Origin: Galerina marginata
Taxonomy: Eukaryota; Basidiomycota; Agaricomycetes; Agaricales; Galerinaceae
NCBI GenBank assembly: GCA_023014335.1
Contig: JAECYW010000008.1
Coordinates: 1,798,001 to 1,862,000 of the forward strand
Reading direction: 5' to 3'
Length of the DNA stretch: 64,000 nt
A model generated the notes under the pieces. It was not told the origin of the DNA. It did not search any database and was given only the letters and a program-made list of their open reading frames with translations. Position 1 is the stretch's first letter. Each line of letters begins with the position of its first letter. A program made the position numbers and the translations under genes. Shown here one piece after another: positions 47,380 through 58,713 of the stretch.

Positions 47380-47844
47380 GATGTGATTGAGTGATGGGAA
47401 AGTGATGTGTGTTGATAGATGTTTGTGAGGACGTGTATGGACGTGTATGGACGTGCCAAACTGAGTTATACAATGTTCCGAGCTCTTGGTGCTTTGCGAA
47501 CTCAAGAAAGGTGAAAAGTGCTAACTAGGTAAACCAGACAAAAATAGAAAATTGTATGTAACTCGGCAACCGGGTAGGTAGATCCGAGTGAAACGCAGCT
47601 CTAATAGCGTGCACGTTCCTCCCTACTAGCAGCGGCAATGTAAGGCCGGGCCTGATAGGGGTTACAAAGCAAAAAGACTAAAATGACCGATTTGTGAAGG
47701 CAGCGGAGTGCCAAATATGAGGAACTCAGTGTAAAGGACAGATGAGCTATGAAGAGCTGAAGTCCGGAGTGAGTAACTAATGATATTGTGAAATGACTAT
47801 ATACTTGCCTGAAGTCCGGAGTGAGTAACTGGGGACTTCTGGCA

Positions 47845-48031
47845 ACTAGCTAAGCCTTTATATATGAAAATGAGCAATATACCCAAATGGGGAAAGAAGT
47901 GATAAGAATCTGATAAAGATCAAATGAAGAACTACATAAATGAAGTATGTTCTGATAAGGATCTAATCTAATCAGATAAGATAAGATCAAAAGAATAGAA
48001 TGTTATGGAGAGTGGGAAAGCAGCTTTAACA
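47845..48031 (-). repeat. Copia 5' LTR (187 bases)
   Basis: Identical by eye to the 3' LTR at 34815-35001, so the copia insertion is recent. It contains AGATAAGATAAG, which could be a promoter motif. The LINE L2 frame resumes just after it. Confidence 0.9.
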
Positions 48032-48062
48032 CTTTCTCCTTCGAACGCCCTGCTGCAGGCAT

Positions 48063-48432
48063 TACAAGTTCTTACGTAGTAAAAGAACTTGTTTTCCGGC
48101 CTGCATAGCAGGCAGAAAACATTCCTAACGCAATGGTTCGAAATTCTCCCACTCATACTGTGACCCTGCATGGTTTCTGTATCTCAGCCATTACTGGGCC
48201 AATTTTGATGATCTTGGTATCAAAAAATTCGTAAAAATCAGGGCCTTCCTGGTCACGTGACCAGGAAGGCCCTGATTTTTACGAATTTTTTGAGTAATAA
48301 GATCATCCCAATCGGTTCAGATTTGAGCGGACTATGCATTATTTACTTATTTAACATATATTTATGTCGTAACACGCACCCACAAAGTAAGAACTTGTTT
48401 TTGCCATGCGCAGCAATGGCCTCTGACCAAGT
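48063..48432 (-). mobile_element. Family A element near LINE L2 3' end (short form, 370 bases)
   Basis: R-end at 48063 and L-end at 48432. It carries a complete palindrome GGTCACGTGACC with AAGGCCCTGATTTTTACGAA on both sides near 48243-48290. Flanks GCAGGCAT|AGGCTAAC. Confidence 0.85.
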
Positions 48433-48739
48433 AGGCTAACTGTGTCTGTGCGGTTCTCGGCGCCCAGAGAGGCCTTGATACCTGCTTTGGGTTGCTGCAG
48501 GCGAGGGAAGTCCAATCCCCAAGTCGGCAGAGGTTGACAGGCCAAGGACGGGGTCGTTGTGCCTGTGCGTTCTTCACTCCTCGTACCCGGTTGCATTTGC
48601 TACGACCGGTGGTTACAGAGTCGCCCGCATCTCGAGCATTAGCGGCATTTTTGGCTTGGGCAGTCGCGGTTTGTTTACTCGTTCTCGCGATCAGTTGGGC
48701 GCCTTAACCTCCCACTCTGCCTTTGGTAATATGGCTGGT
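48433..48739 (+). mobile_element. LINE 3' region
   Basis: Shares GAGAGGTCTTGATACC-like, GGTTGACAGGCCAAGGACG and GTACCCGGTTGCAT blocks with the 3' region of L3 (26960-27110). Non-coding. It ends at the family B R-end that begins the right arm. Confidence 0.65.
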
Positions 48740-48839
48740 TACGAGTTCTTACGTAGTAAAAGAACTCGTTTTCTACACTTGATAGCAGAAGGAAATGGTT
48801 TCTAACGCGATGGTTGGAAATTCTCCCACTGCTTCATTT

Positions 48840-49270
48840 TACAAGTTCTTACGTAGTAAAAGAACTTGTTTTCCGGCCTGCATAGCAGGCAGAAATGGTT
48901 TCTAACGCAATGGTTGGAAATTCTCCCACTGCTATAGTGACCCTGCATGGTTTCTGTATCTCAGCCATTACTGGGCCAATTTTTATGATCTTGGTATCAA
49001 AAAAATCGTAAAAATCAGGGCTTTCATGAGGCTAAAAATCAGGGCCTTCCTGGTCACGTGACCAGGCCGTTTTAGGCTTGTTAGATTCGCCTTATTTTTC
49101 TGCTTTTTTTGAGTATAAGATCATCCCAATTGGTTCAGATTTGAGCGGACTACATGTTATTTACGTATTTAATATGTATTTGTTTAATAACAGTGTAAGT
49201 CTTCAGACACTGCCTCACCCCAAAGTAAGAACTTGTTTTTGCCATGCGCAGCAATGGCCTCTGACCAAGT
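48840..49270 (-). mobile_element. Family A element inside family B end (431 bases)
   Basis: Flanks CATTT|TTTGTGAG rebuild the six-T run present in the uninterrupted B copy at 31261-31270. Short form with an extra copy of the TAAAAATCAGGGC block. Confidence 0.88.
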
Positions 49271-50115
49271 TTTGTGAGCGACCCTGAATTAAAAGTCTAC
49301 AAACTTTTCTAATAGTGTTAAAATCATTACTGACCATGGGAATGGTTGTCTGATGTCCGTTGCTAGGGTCTATTTTTAGCTTTTGTTCCTGGACACCTAA
49401 ACTAAGGTTAGGTTTTGTCAGTAACGTGATTAAATATCATTTCCTTTACTTTGCAGTCGGTTAGATGCTTTTGTTCTGGTTACTATAGTTTATAAATAGC
49501 TTATATAACTAAATACTGACTGAACATGGTTCATGTCAGTTGTATATCTATCTATATGCTTCTAGATCACTTCCACTGCATTCCAGTAATAAATAATACT
49601 CGTTGTAAGTCTTGTTCAACTTCTTCTAGTACTTTCTATATCCCTCAATGGAATACTTCTGTTTACCGTTGGTTTGAAATCAAACTCAGGAGAATTGACA
49701 TGCTAAAAATGAACACATCAAAAACTTTAAGCATTGAAAATGTCTTTTAAATACAAGTCTGAGGTTGAATATTGATAACAAGCCAAATAAATTTTTTTTG
49801 TGTTGTGGCTGTGCTAACCCTAAGAGGACCGACGCATCGGTCCTCTTAGGGTTAGAATCAAAAACGCACCTAAAACTTTAAACTTCAGATATGCATTTTA
49901 AATATAATTCTGAGGTATATGATTTTTTTTTGTTGTGGCTGTGCTAACCAAAAACACACCTAAATTTTTAAACCTCAGAAATGCTTTTTAAGTATAAGTC
50001 TGAGGTTGAATATTGATAACAAGCCAAATTTTTTTTTTTTATTGTGGCTGTGCTATCGGTCCTCTTAGGGTTAGCACAGAAAATTATACCTCAGATTTCT
50101 ATTCAAAACTTCTCT
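49271..50115 (-). repeat. B-type sequence of right arm with decayed palindromes
   Basis: Mirrors 8640-9440. It holds a palindrome at 49814-49855 whose core has one mismatch (GACGCATCGG) and shortened remnants at about 49930-50070. No gene. Confidence 0.65.
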
Positions 50116-50409
50116 GAGCTACAACAGTTGAAATACATTTCTAATAGATTAAAGTTCTGCTTTGCTTGAACATCGTACTGTACCTAAAGTCCTGTGTGTT
50201 TTATTCATCAAGAGCTAATATTATATCACTCTTACACCTATATCTTTTTAACCAATATAGCCTCTTGGGGGCCCCCCTGAGCTTTAGCAAAGGTGGGGTG
50301 GCTAGGTTGGTTAAAAAGATATAGGTGTAAGAGTGATATAATATTAGCTCTTGATGAATAAAATACATAGGATGCACAATACAGTACAACGTCATGTCAA
50401 ACTTAACTT

Positions 50410-50776
50410 ACTTGGTGAGAGGCCATTGCTGCGCATGGCAAAAACAAGTTCTTACTTTGTGGGTGCGTGTTACGACATAAATATATGTTAAATAAGTAAA
50501 TAATGCATAGTCCGCTCAAATCTGAACCGATTGTGATGATCTTATACTCAAAAAAAGCAGAAAAATGAGGCGGATCTAACAAGTCTAAAATCTGGCCCTG
50601 ATTTTTACGAATTTTTTGATACCAAGATCATCAAAATTGGCCCAGTAATGGCTGAGATACAGAAACCATGCAGGGTCACAGTATGAGTGGGAGAATTTCG
50701 AACCATTGCGTTAGGAATGTTTTCTGCCTGCTATGCAGGCCGGAAAACAAGTTCTTTTACTACGTAAGAACTTGTA
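50410..50776 (+). mobile_element. Family A element in fold-back repeat (367 bases)
   Basis: Left-arm empty site AACTT|AAATCT (complement of about 8325-8335) is cut cleanly. L-end variant ACTTGGTGAGAGG. Short form. Confidence 0.9.
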
Positions 50777-50941
50777 AAATCTATTAGAAATGTATTTCAA
50801 CTGTTGTAGCTCAGTGAAGAAAGTGTATACTCATAAACTTAGGGGAAAATCTCTGTGGATATAATAAATAAAAAGTGGATTCTTCTATATACATTTCATT
50901 TCTATATACATATCTCTGCTCTATTTACATACATGATAATA

Positions 50942-51977
50942 TTAATCGTCAGCTGCAGCAAATATCTATCAATAGCAAGTTTACTCAAATTTAGTTATAA
51001 AAATTATGCTGATAACTTACAAATCCAGATGGCCTCCCTGCTTGTGGTGCTCCACATACTCCAGCTCCAACTGTCCAGTATATAGTATCGAGTCGTGGTC
51101 GTATGTGGTTGAAATTGATGCCAGGCATAACATAACCCATTTCACCTGCTGCTGGAACAATTTGGCATTTGAGGAAAGGCCAAAGAATACATCCGCGATC
51201 TCCAATAACTCAAGGAGTCAGTGGACAGACTGGATCAATGCGGCATCGATGCTCAAGTGCCATGGTATTCCCACCCATTTCAATATTATGAAGATCGCAA
51301 GTAGTGATGAATCCTCTATTGGCATATTTCCTTTGCAAGTTGGTCGAGACTTCTTCAGCTTCATGCCTTCCAAGGTAGGGATTGTTGCGGTTTTGGTCAA
51401 AGGCCATCCATGGGTTGTTTAGAGAGATGCGGAAGTGAAGAAGAGCAGGGTAGGCAGAGAATAGACCTTTTGGAGTGATCGCATTCATCATCGCGGTGGT
51501 TGGCTCGTAGAAAATTGATTCCAAAGGTGAATGTCCATTCTTGATAATGAGAATCCGGATAGTGTGTCTTGTGTCCTTGTGGGAAAAGATGATGCGGTCA
51601 CAGATGACAGGATTATAAGAATGGAATCTGGTGTCAGGGATATAGAGAGTGTAGCCATGGAGGATTTTGGTTTGGAAGAGTCGGACAGCGTGGGTAGACA
51701 TGACGATATTGAGATTGTTGGAATTAAAGCGCTGGTCTTTTGGAAGGAGGGGTTGAAGAGCAAAGGATCCAGTGATGATGGCCTGACAGTCTGCCAGAGC
51801 TGACATGAAAATATCCAGAGTGAATCCAAAATCCTCTAGCATGGATCCGATCAAGTTGCAGTTATACTGGTTTAAACAAAAAAGATGACTTTTGCTGGTT
51901 TCAGCAAAAGATTGGCGATCATATGCAGATAGATTGTCGAGTATTTTGTTCTGAATGGCAGCTGGAAGAAAGAACAT
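50942..51977 (-). pseudogene. g4b right copy, premature stop
   Basis: Same exon structure as 7118-8153. The frame ends early at 51207-51209, where left-arm CGA (Arg, after CPLTP) is TGA. This is a C-to-T change at a CpG. The F-box and the nucleotidyltransferase-like segment remain, but about 80 C-terminal residues are lost unless the stop is bypassed. Confidence 0.75.
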
Positions 51978-52787
51978 TTTGCTGTGATGAACAGCATATG
52001 TTACTTTGTTGACTGTTCATAGAATCAGATATCAATAGCCAGATAAATAATAACACAGGCTTACTGATATTACCGCTTAGGATTCCAACAGACTTGGCAA
52101 GAATCAGAATAAAAGCCTGGACATCTGGTCCTAGAACTTCTTCTTCTGCTAAAGCGATCAAATCAACAAGATTTTTGGAGTTTCCCCATCTGTCCCAGAG
52201 AGCTTTTGATGCGTGTTTGAGTTCGTCTGATAAATGAGGGATACTATTGTTGACCTCGAAGATGTTAGGTCTCCTGGTCGCCCTGTCTTCACCAACAGGA
52301 ATTGGTATAGTTGCGCCCAAGTTGATTTCAAGACAAGCTGCAGCTTGGCGAACCACGCAAATGGCATGACGACGAGATTCTTCATTTTTCATGGATTGGT
52401 TGACAATAGATTGAACTGTGCCTTTCCACAACATCTTGAGAGCATCGCAATTGAACTTTCCTAGTGGAAGATTATTGGAAATAAAGCGTTCTAAATGAAG
52501 ATCTCCAGTATGCTCTTCTGCAGGATACTGAAGTTCTTCAGACACTATGGTTAATTTTAATCAGTAAGGTATAAAGTTAAATACAAGTTTGATTACTTAC
52601 TATTTGTATCTTCTATCACAGTATTATTGGCCTCTGTATGAAAAGTATTGAGTCAATATTATTAACATAGTCATAAATTCTAGACATACCTATAATCGGA
52701 ACACCAGAGTTGTTTTCCATATCCACTTGATTAGTAGCTGTGGAAGCCTTGTGAATTCAAGCAGAGCGACGACGGTAAGGAGTTTCT

Positions 52788-54952
52788 ACTTGGTTAGAGG
52801 CCATTGCTGCGCATGGCAAAAACAAGTTCTTACTTTCAAGGTGAGTCCGACTATAAATACAGGTTAAATAAGTAAATAATGCATAGTCCGCTCAAATCTG
52901 AACCAATTTGGATGATCTTATACTCAAAAAAAGCAGAAAAATGAGGTGATTCTAGCAAGCCTAAAACGGCCTGGTCACGTGACCAGGAAGGCCCTGATTT
53001 TTACGAATTTTTTGATACCAAGATCATAAAAATTGGCCCAGTAATGGCTGAGATACAGAAACCATGCAGGGTCACTATAGCAGTGGGAGAATTTCCAACC
53101 ATTGCGTTAGAAACCATTTCTGCCTGCTATGCAGGCCGGAAAACAAGTTCTTTTACTACGTAAGAACTTGTAACAAGATTAATTATTAGACTACAATAAG
53201 AAACTTGTAATAAGATTAATTTATACGTTGCTTAGTTTTTATCGGATTGCCTTGAAACAAAGTGTGTAATTATCAGAAAAATCAGGGCTAAAAGATGGTG
53301 TCACATGCGTATTGTCACATCTTGATGTGACATACCAAATGCGGAATATTGTTGAAAACACAGTAAATAAGCAATATTGAGAGATTTTAAAGGCATTAAA
53401 ATGAAATAAAAATACTGATAATGTTTTTTTGACCTAAGGGATGGTCTGTGCACACATGTCACATGACATATCCCTGAGAATATTTTGGTCTAACTTGGTG
53501 CCTCAACTGATTTCAAGGGATTTGCACAAAGTCCTGCTGTGAGTTTGATTATGTAAGCTTCTAGAACATTATTTCCATGTTATTTGGTCATGTTTTGCAA
53601 TGTTTGGTGTGTCTTTTATGGGTTATCCAGTCAGTTTAACACCAATTTTCGGATTTTCACCAAGTTGAGCTGACTGTTTGCCTGATTTGACACCATGACA
53701 TCATTGCAAAACATATGTAAATATTTGTACATTATTTTAGATTGGTCTGGGCCACACATTTTAGCCTATCTAGCTCACTGAAATCCATTTCAAGTGTAAA
53801 TTTACACAAATTTGCGCTTTTTGGGTCGTGTGAGCAGGTCACATGACCTAATCGACCCTGGATACACATGCCACATGAAAGCCCTGATTTTTACGAATTT
53901 TTTGATACCAAGATCATAAAAATTGGCCCAGTAATGGCTGAGATACAGAAACCATGCAGGGTCACTATAGCAGTGGGAGAATTTCCAACCATTGCGTTAG
54001 AAACCATTTCTGCCTGCTATGCAGGCCGGAAAACAAGTTCTTTTACTACGTAAGAACTTGTAACAAGATTAATTATTAGACTACAATAAGAAACTTGTAA
54101 TAAGATTAATTTATACGTTGCTTAGTTTTTATCGGATTGCCTTGAAACAAAGTGTGTAATTATCAGAAAAATCAGGGCTAAAAGATGGTGTCACATGCGT
54201 ATTGTCACATCTTGATGTGACATACCAAATGCGGAATATTGTTGAAAACACAGTAAATAAGCAATATTGAGAGATTTTAAAGGCATTAAAATGAAATAAA
54301 AATACTGATAATGTTTTTTTGACCTAAGGGATGGTCTGTGCACACATGTCACATGACATATCCCTGAGAATATTTTGGTCTAACTTGGTGCCTCAACTGA
54401 TTTCAAGGGATTTGCACAAAGTCCTGCTGTGAGTTTGATTATGTAAGCTTCTAGAACATTATTTCCATGTTATTTGGTCATGTTTTGCAATGTTTGGTGT
54501 GTCTTTTATGGGTTATCCAGTCAGTTTAACACCAATTTTCGGATTTTCACCAAGTTGAGCTGACTGTTTGCCTGATTTGACACCATGACATCATTGCAAA
54601 ACATATGTAAATATTTGTACATTATTTTAGATTGGTCTGGGCCACACATTTTAGCCTATCTAGCTCACTGAAATCCATTTCAAGTGTAAATTTACACAAA
54701 TTTGCGCTTTTTGGGTCGTGTGAGCAGGTCACATGACCTAATCGACCCTGGATACACATGCCACATGAAAGCCCTGATTTTTACGAATTTTTTGATACCA
54801 AGATCATAAAAATTGGCCCAGTAATGGCTGAGATACAGAAACCATGCAGGGTCACTATAGCAGTGGGAGAATTTCCAACCATTGCGTTAGAAACCATTTC
54901 TGCCTGCTATGCAGGCCGGAAAACAAGTTCTTTTACTACGTAAGAACTTGTA
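52788..54952 (+). mobile_element. Family A element, double-unit form (2165 bases)
   Basis: L-end ACTTGGTTAGAGG at 52788; R-ends near 53172, 54062 and 54952, exactly 890 bases apart. The two 890-base units look identical by eye. Empty site in left arm TTTCT|ATTATT. Confidence 0.9.
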
Positions 54953-55029
54953 ATTATTTGAAAAATTAGCTTTATAACAACTTTGAATTTAAATGTAACC
55001 CACCAGCATGAGTGGCTTGCTTTTTAGTT

Positions 55030-56024
55030 TACAAGTTCTTACGTAGTAAAAGAACTTGTTTTCCGGCCTGCATAGCAGGCAGAAAACATTCCTAACGCAA
55101 TGGTTCGAAATTCTCCCACTCATACTGTGACCCTGCATGGTTTCTGTATCTCAGCCATTACTGGGCCAATTTTTATGATCTTGGTATCAAAAAATTTGTA
55201 AAAATCAGGGCTTTCATGTGGCATGTGTATCCAGGGTCAATTTGGTCATGTGACCTGCTCACACGACCCAAAAACGCAAATTTGTGTAAATTTACACTTG
55301 AAATGGATTTCATTGAGCTAGATAGGCTAAAATGTGCGGCCTAGACCAATCTAAAATAATGTACAAATATTTACATATGTTTTGCAATGATGTCATGGTG
55401 TCAAATCTGGCAAACAGCCAGCTTAACTCAGTAAAAATCGCAAAATTGGTGTTAAACTGACTGGATAACCCATAAAAGGCACACCAAACATTGCCAAACA
55501 TGACCAAATAACATGGAAATAATGTTTTAGAAGCTTACATAATCAAACTCACAGCAGGACTTTGTGCAATTGCCTTGGATTTGGTAATGCACCAACTTGG
55601 ACCAAAATATTCTCAGGGATATATCATGTGATATGTGTGCACAGACCATCTCATAGGTAAAAAAAACATTATCAGTATTTTTATTTTATTTTAATGCCTT
55701 TAAAATCTCTCAATATAGCTTATTTACTGTGTTTTCAACAATATTCCGCATTTGGTAAGTCACATAAAGATGTAACAATACACATGTGACACCATGTTTT
55801 AGCCCTGATTTTTCTGATAATTACACACTTTGTTTCAAGGCAATCCGATAGAAACTAAGCGATGTATAAATTAATCTTGTTACAAGTTTCTTATTGTAGT
55901 CTAATAATTAATCTTGTTACAAGTTCTTACGTAGTAAAAGAACTTGTTTTCCGGCCTGCATAAACACGCACCCACAAAGTAAGAACTTGTTTTTGCCATG
56001 CGCAGCAATGGCCTCTGACCAAGT
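55030..56024 (-). mobile_element. Family A element with internal deletion (995 bases)
   Basis: R-end at 55030 and a second R-end at 55919. Then CCGGCCTGCAT jumps to AAACACGCACCC, so most of the second R-module and part of the L-module are deleted. L-end at 56024. Confidence 0.85.
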
Positions 56025-56189
56025 TGACTTTTGGCCATAGTGACGATAACAGGAAGAATAGAGAATATTTAGCTAGAGAGTATGAGTGAAGGACAAAGGA
56101 AAGGAACTGAAGAAATTGGATGAAGTTGAACCAGTTTATATATTGTATCGGCTAGTCTTCCCTGAAGCAGTGACAGACTGTTTTGCGGC

Positions 56190-56333
56190 AAGCTCCATAA
56201 GATCCGCAAGATCCGTAACCTCTTCTGAGTGCATAAGATCCGCAACTCTATTCAATACTGAAGATTTGTAAGCTCTATTAAATACACAAGATCCGTAAGC
56301 TTATGCAAGATCCGTTTACACAAGATCCGTAAC
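56190..56333. promoter_or_regulatory. AAGATCCG array, right copy
   Basis: Mirror of 5839-5970, with six AAGATCCG words kept upstream of the broken g4a. Confidence 0.5.
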
Positions 56334-56476
56334 CTTACACAAGACAAGACCCTTGCTTAATAGCGTATGCGGTCCATCCGGTCACAAATTTGCTATAAGA
56401 TTATCCAACTTGTTAAATCTTTTATTGATATAGCGATATTGAATAAAGAAACTGCTATTAGAGTATCATGAAATAT

Positions 56477-57660
56477 CTAATCTTTTAGTTTCATACGGCT
56501 CAGTCGATCGCGTGCTTCTACAACTTCATCTGTGGCATATCCAACCTTTCTTTTTAAAGAAACGTGCCTCACTGTCTGGTTTTTAGTTCGATTGCGTATT
56601 ATGGCAGCTTCCTAAAGTCAAGTTACATCAGAGTCTAATCATCACAAGCTTAATAACTCAATACGCACCCTTAAAGATGAGGTGTCCAAAATGGTAATTG
56701 CCCGAAGAACCGTCAACATTCTATATTTTGCATTCTTCATTTGGATACAGATAAAGGAAAGTTGGGCTTCAACGATATCTCCACACCGGAACTTTATAGG
56801 ATTGACTTGTTGATACCTGCATGATTATTATTAAAGATCTTAAAAGGTCTAATCAGAACAGAAACTTACTTGGTTTCTTGTTCATGATCATCAAGGAGTT
56901 CATAGTACTCAACTTCATTTTCTGTAGTATGAACAAATTGTTCATCAATATCCATAGCAGCAACAAGGATTCCATGTGGATCGACTTCATTTGAGAAAGG
57001 TAATATTTCATCCGTGATTGCATGTTTGCGAAGTGTGAAAAAGCGGTTGTTCATGTCAATAGCTGGATAGCCTTCAAAAGAAGCAGAATTCCAATCCTCG
57101 AGAGCGCCTTGTGGAAAGGTCCGTGAGAATATCTGGTGAATTTCTTGAGCATTTTGTATAGCCTGATAGAAAAGTGTGCTGCCCAGTCCAGTGAGTGTTA
57201 CTGATTGTCGCATAAAATGTCGTTGTTTAGGTTCACTGTGAATATTATATTTAATATTGGCTGGCTTTTTAGTATTTTTGACAACTGTTCTGACTTACAT
57301 ATTAAATGGCTGCGATATAGGTGGAAGTGACTTCTGGCTTAATACACCTTGAACACGCAATACCACTTCTTCAGCATCTTCAGTGGTCATATTACGGATA
57401 AGTTTCCAGCTTCTATTTTGCTCCACTGGAGTGACTTGGACCTGATTCTTAATGCCGTCTGTCTAGTATTGTTTCAGTCACATTTGTCATTTTAAAAGAC
57501 ATACATGGTTACATACCGCATTAAAATGACATAACTGCTTTCTCTTATGTACCTGGCTTTCTGCAAGCCTTTCCACTTTACTTTCTAAAATCTCGTTAAT
57601 AAGAGTAAAATTATGAAAGTTTGACTAACCAGTAGCTTTCATATCATAGAATTGATCCAT
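56477..57660 (-). CDS. g3 right copy, apparently intact
   Basis: ATG at 57658-57660, stop at 56477-56479, same exon plan as 4506-5692. The long exon differs by a few substitutions (AAAMDI to VAAMDI, LEDREQ to LDDHEQ). No insertion within the gene, but an A element sits 113 bases upstream of the ATG (57773-58156) and may affect expression. Function unknown, as for the left copy. Confidence 0.65.
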
Positions 57661-57772
57661 AGTGCTTTGTCAATAGGTTAGAGAAAGAAGGAATACTTTC
57701 ACAAAGTTTTTGCTCGCTTTTAAAGCTATATTCCACTTCTATGATCGATCAATCAAATTCTTCTAGGCTCGT

Positions 57773-58156
57773 ACTTGGTCAGAGGCCATTGCTGCGCATG
57801 GCAAAAACAAGTTCTTACTTACAAGGTGAGTCCGACTTAAATAAAGGTTAAATAAGTAAATAATACATAGTCCGCTCAAATCTAAAGCTATTGGAATGAT
57901 CTTATACTCAAAAAAAGCAGAAAAATGAGGCGGATCTAACAAGCCTAAAACGGCCTGGTCACGTGACCAGGAAGGCCCTGATTTTTACGAATTTTTTGAT
58001 ACCAAAATCATTAAATTTGGCCCAGTAATGGCTGAGATACAGAAACCATGCAGGGTCACTATATGAGTGGGAGTATTTCCATCCTCGGCGTTAGGAATGT
58101 TTTCTGCCTGCTATGCAGGCCGGAAAACAAGTTCTTTTACTACGTAAGAACTTGTA
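57773..58156 (+). mobile_element. Family A element in g2/g3 intergenic region (384 bases)
   Basis: The empty site in the left arm is CTCGT followed by a run of ten A (complement of about 4383-4397). Here CTCGT precedes the L-end and eight or nine A follow the R-end. Short form. Confidence 0.85.
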
Positions 58157-58713
58157 AAAAAAAAGCTTTGTCACTTCCTTTTTAGGTGTAAGATCAATCT
58201 AGTCTTGTAGACCCTAGACGGTGTACCTTTAAAAATGGCGCTATATTCTTTTTTATTTCAATATAGACTTGAAATTTTCCCATTCAGTTGCTAGGAACTT
58301 TGGAGTCGGACCGGAAATGTGTTAGGTCTGCTGACCGGACAAGAATCTAGAACCCTGTTTTTACATCTTGGCATTATCAAATCGGATCTTCTTTTCTATA
58401 ACTAAATAGACGGTGATCTGGTTTCTAGACAATCTGTCAGGAACCCCACAGTTAGAATTTGGCGGTTCTTGGTTTCTATGTCATTCAGAAGCTTTTTTTT
58501 ATAGGGGCTCAATATAGGGGCTCAATATATATTTGTACGTAACCCACCATAATTGATCTGAAATGTATATCCATTCTACTCCAAAAAATCGGATCTTCTG
58601 TTTGATCCGATATCCATTTGGGAAATCTGAGAGGTATAAGAAGCCACAGATTTCTTTCTGTCCATCCAGTCGTTTTTCCTTAAACCTTCACTCTCATACA
58701 CACTACACCTGTT
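58157..58713. promoter_or_regulatory. g2 promoter side of intergenic region, right copy
   Basis: Mirrors 3847-4380 with small changes, including a doubled AGGGGCTCAATATA at about 58502-58530. GATCCG words are partly retained. No gene. Confidence 0.4.

Larger units (their letters stand above)
51919..56038 (-). pseudogene. g4a right copy, split by two A elements
   Basis: ATG at 56036-56038. Exon 1 is broken after CCAAAAGTCA by the 995-base element (55030-56024), and the first intron-exon border is broken by the 2165-base element (52788-54952). The 86-base exon-intron duplication of the left copy is absent here, so it is either a left-arm gain or a right-arm loss. Confidence 0.75.
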
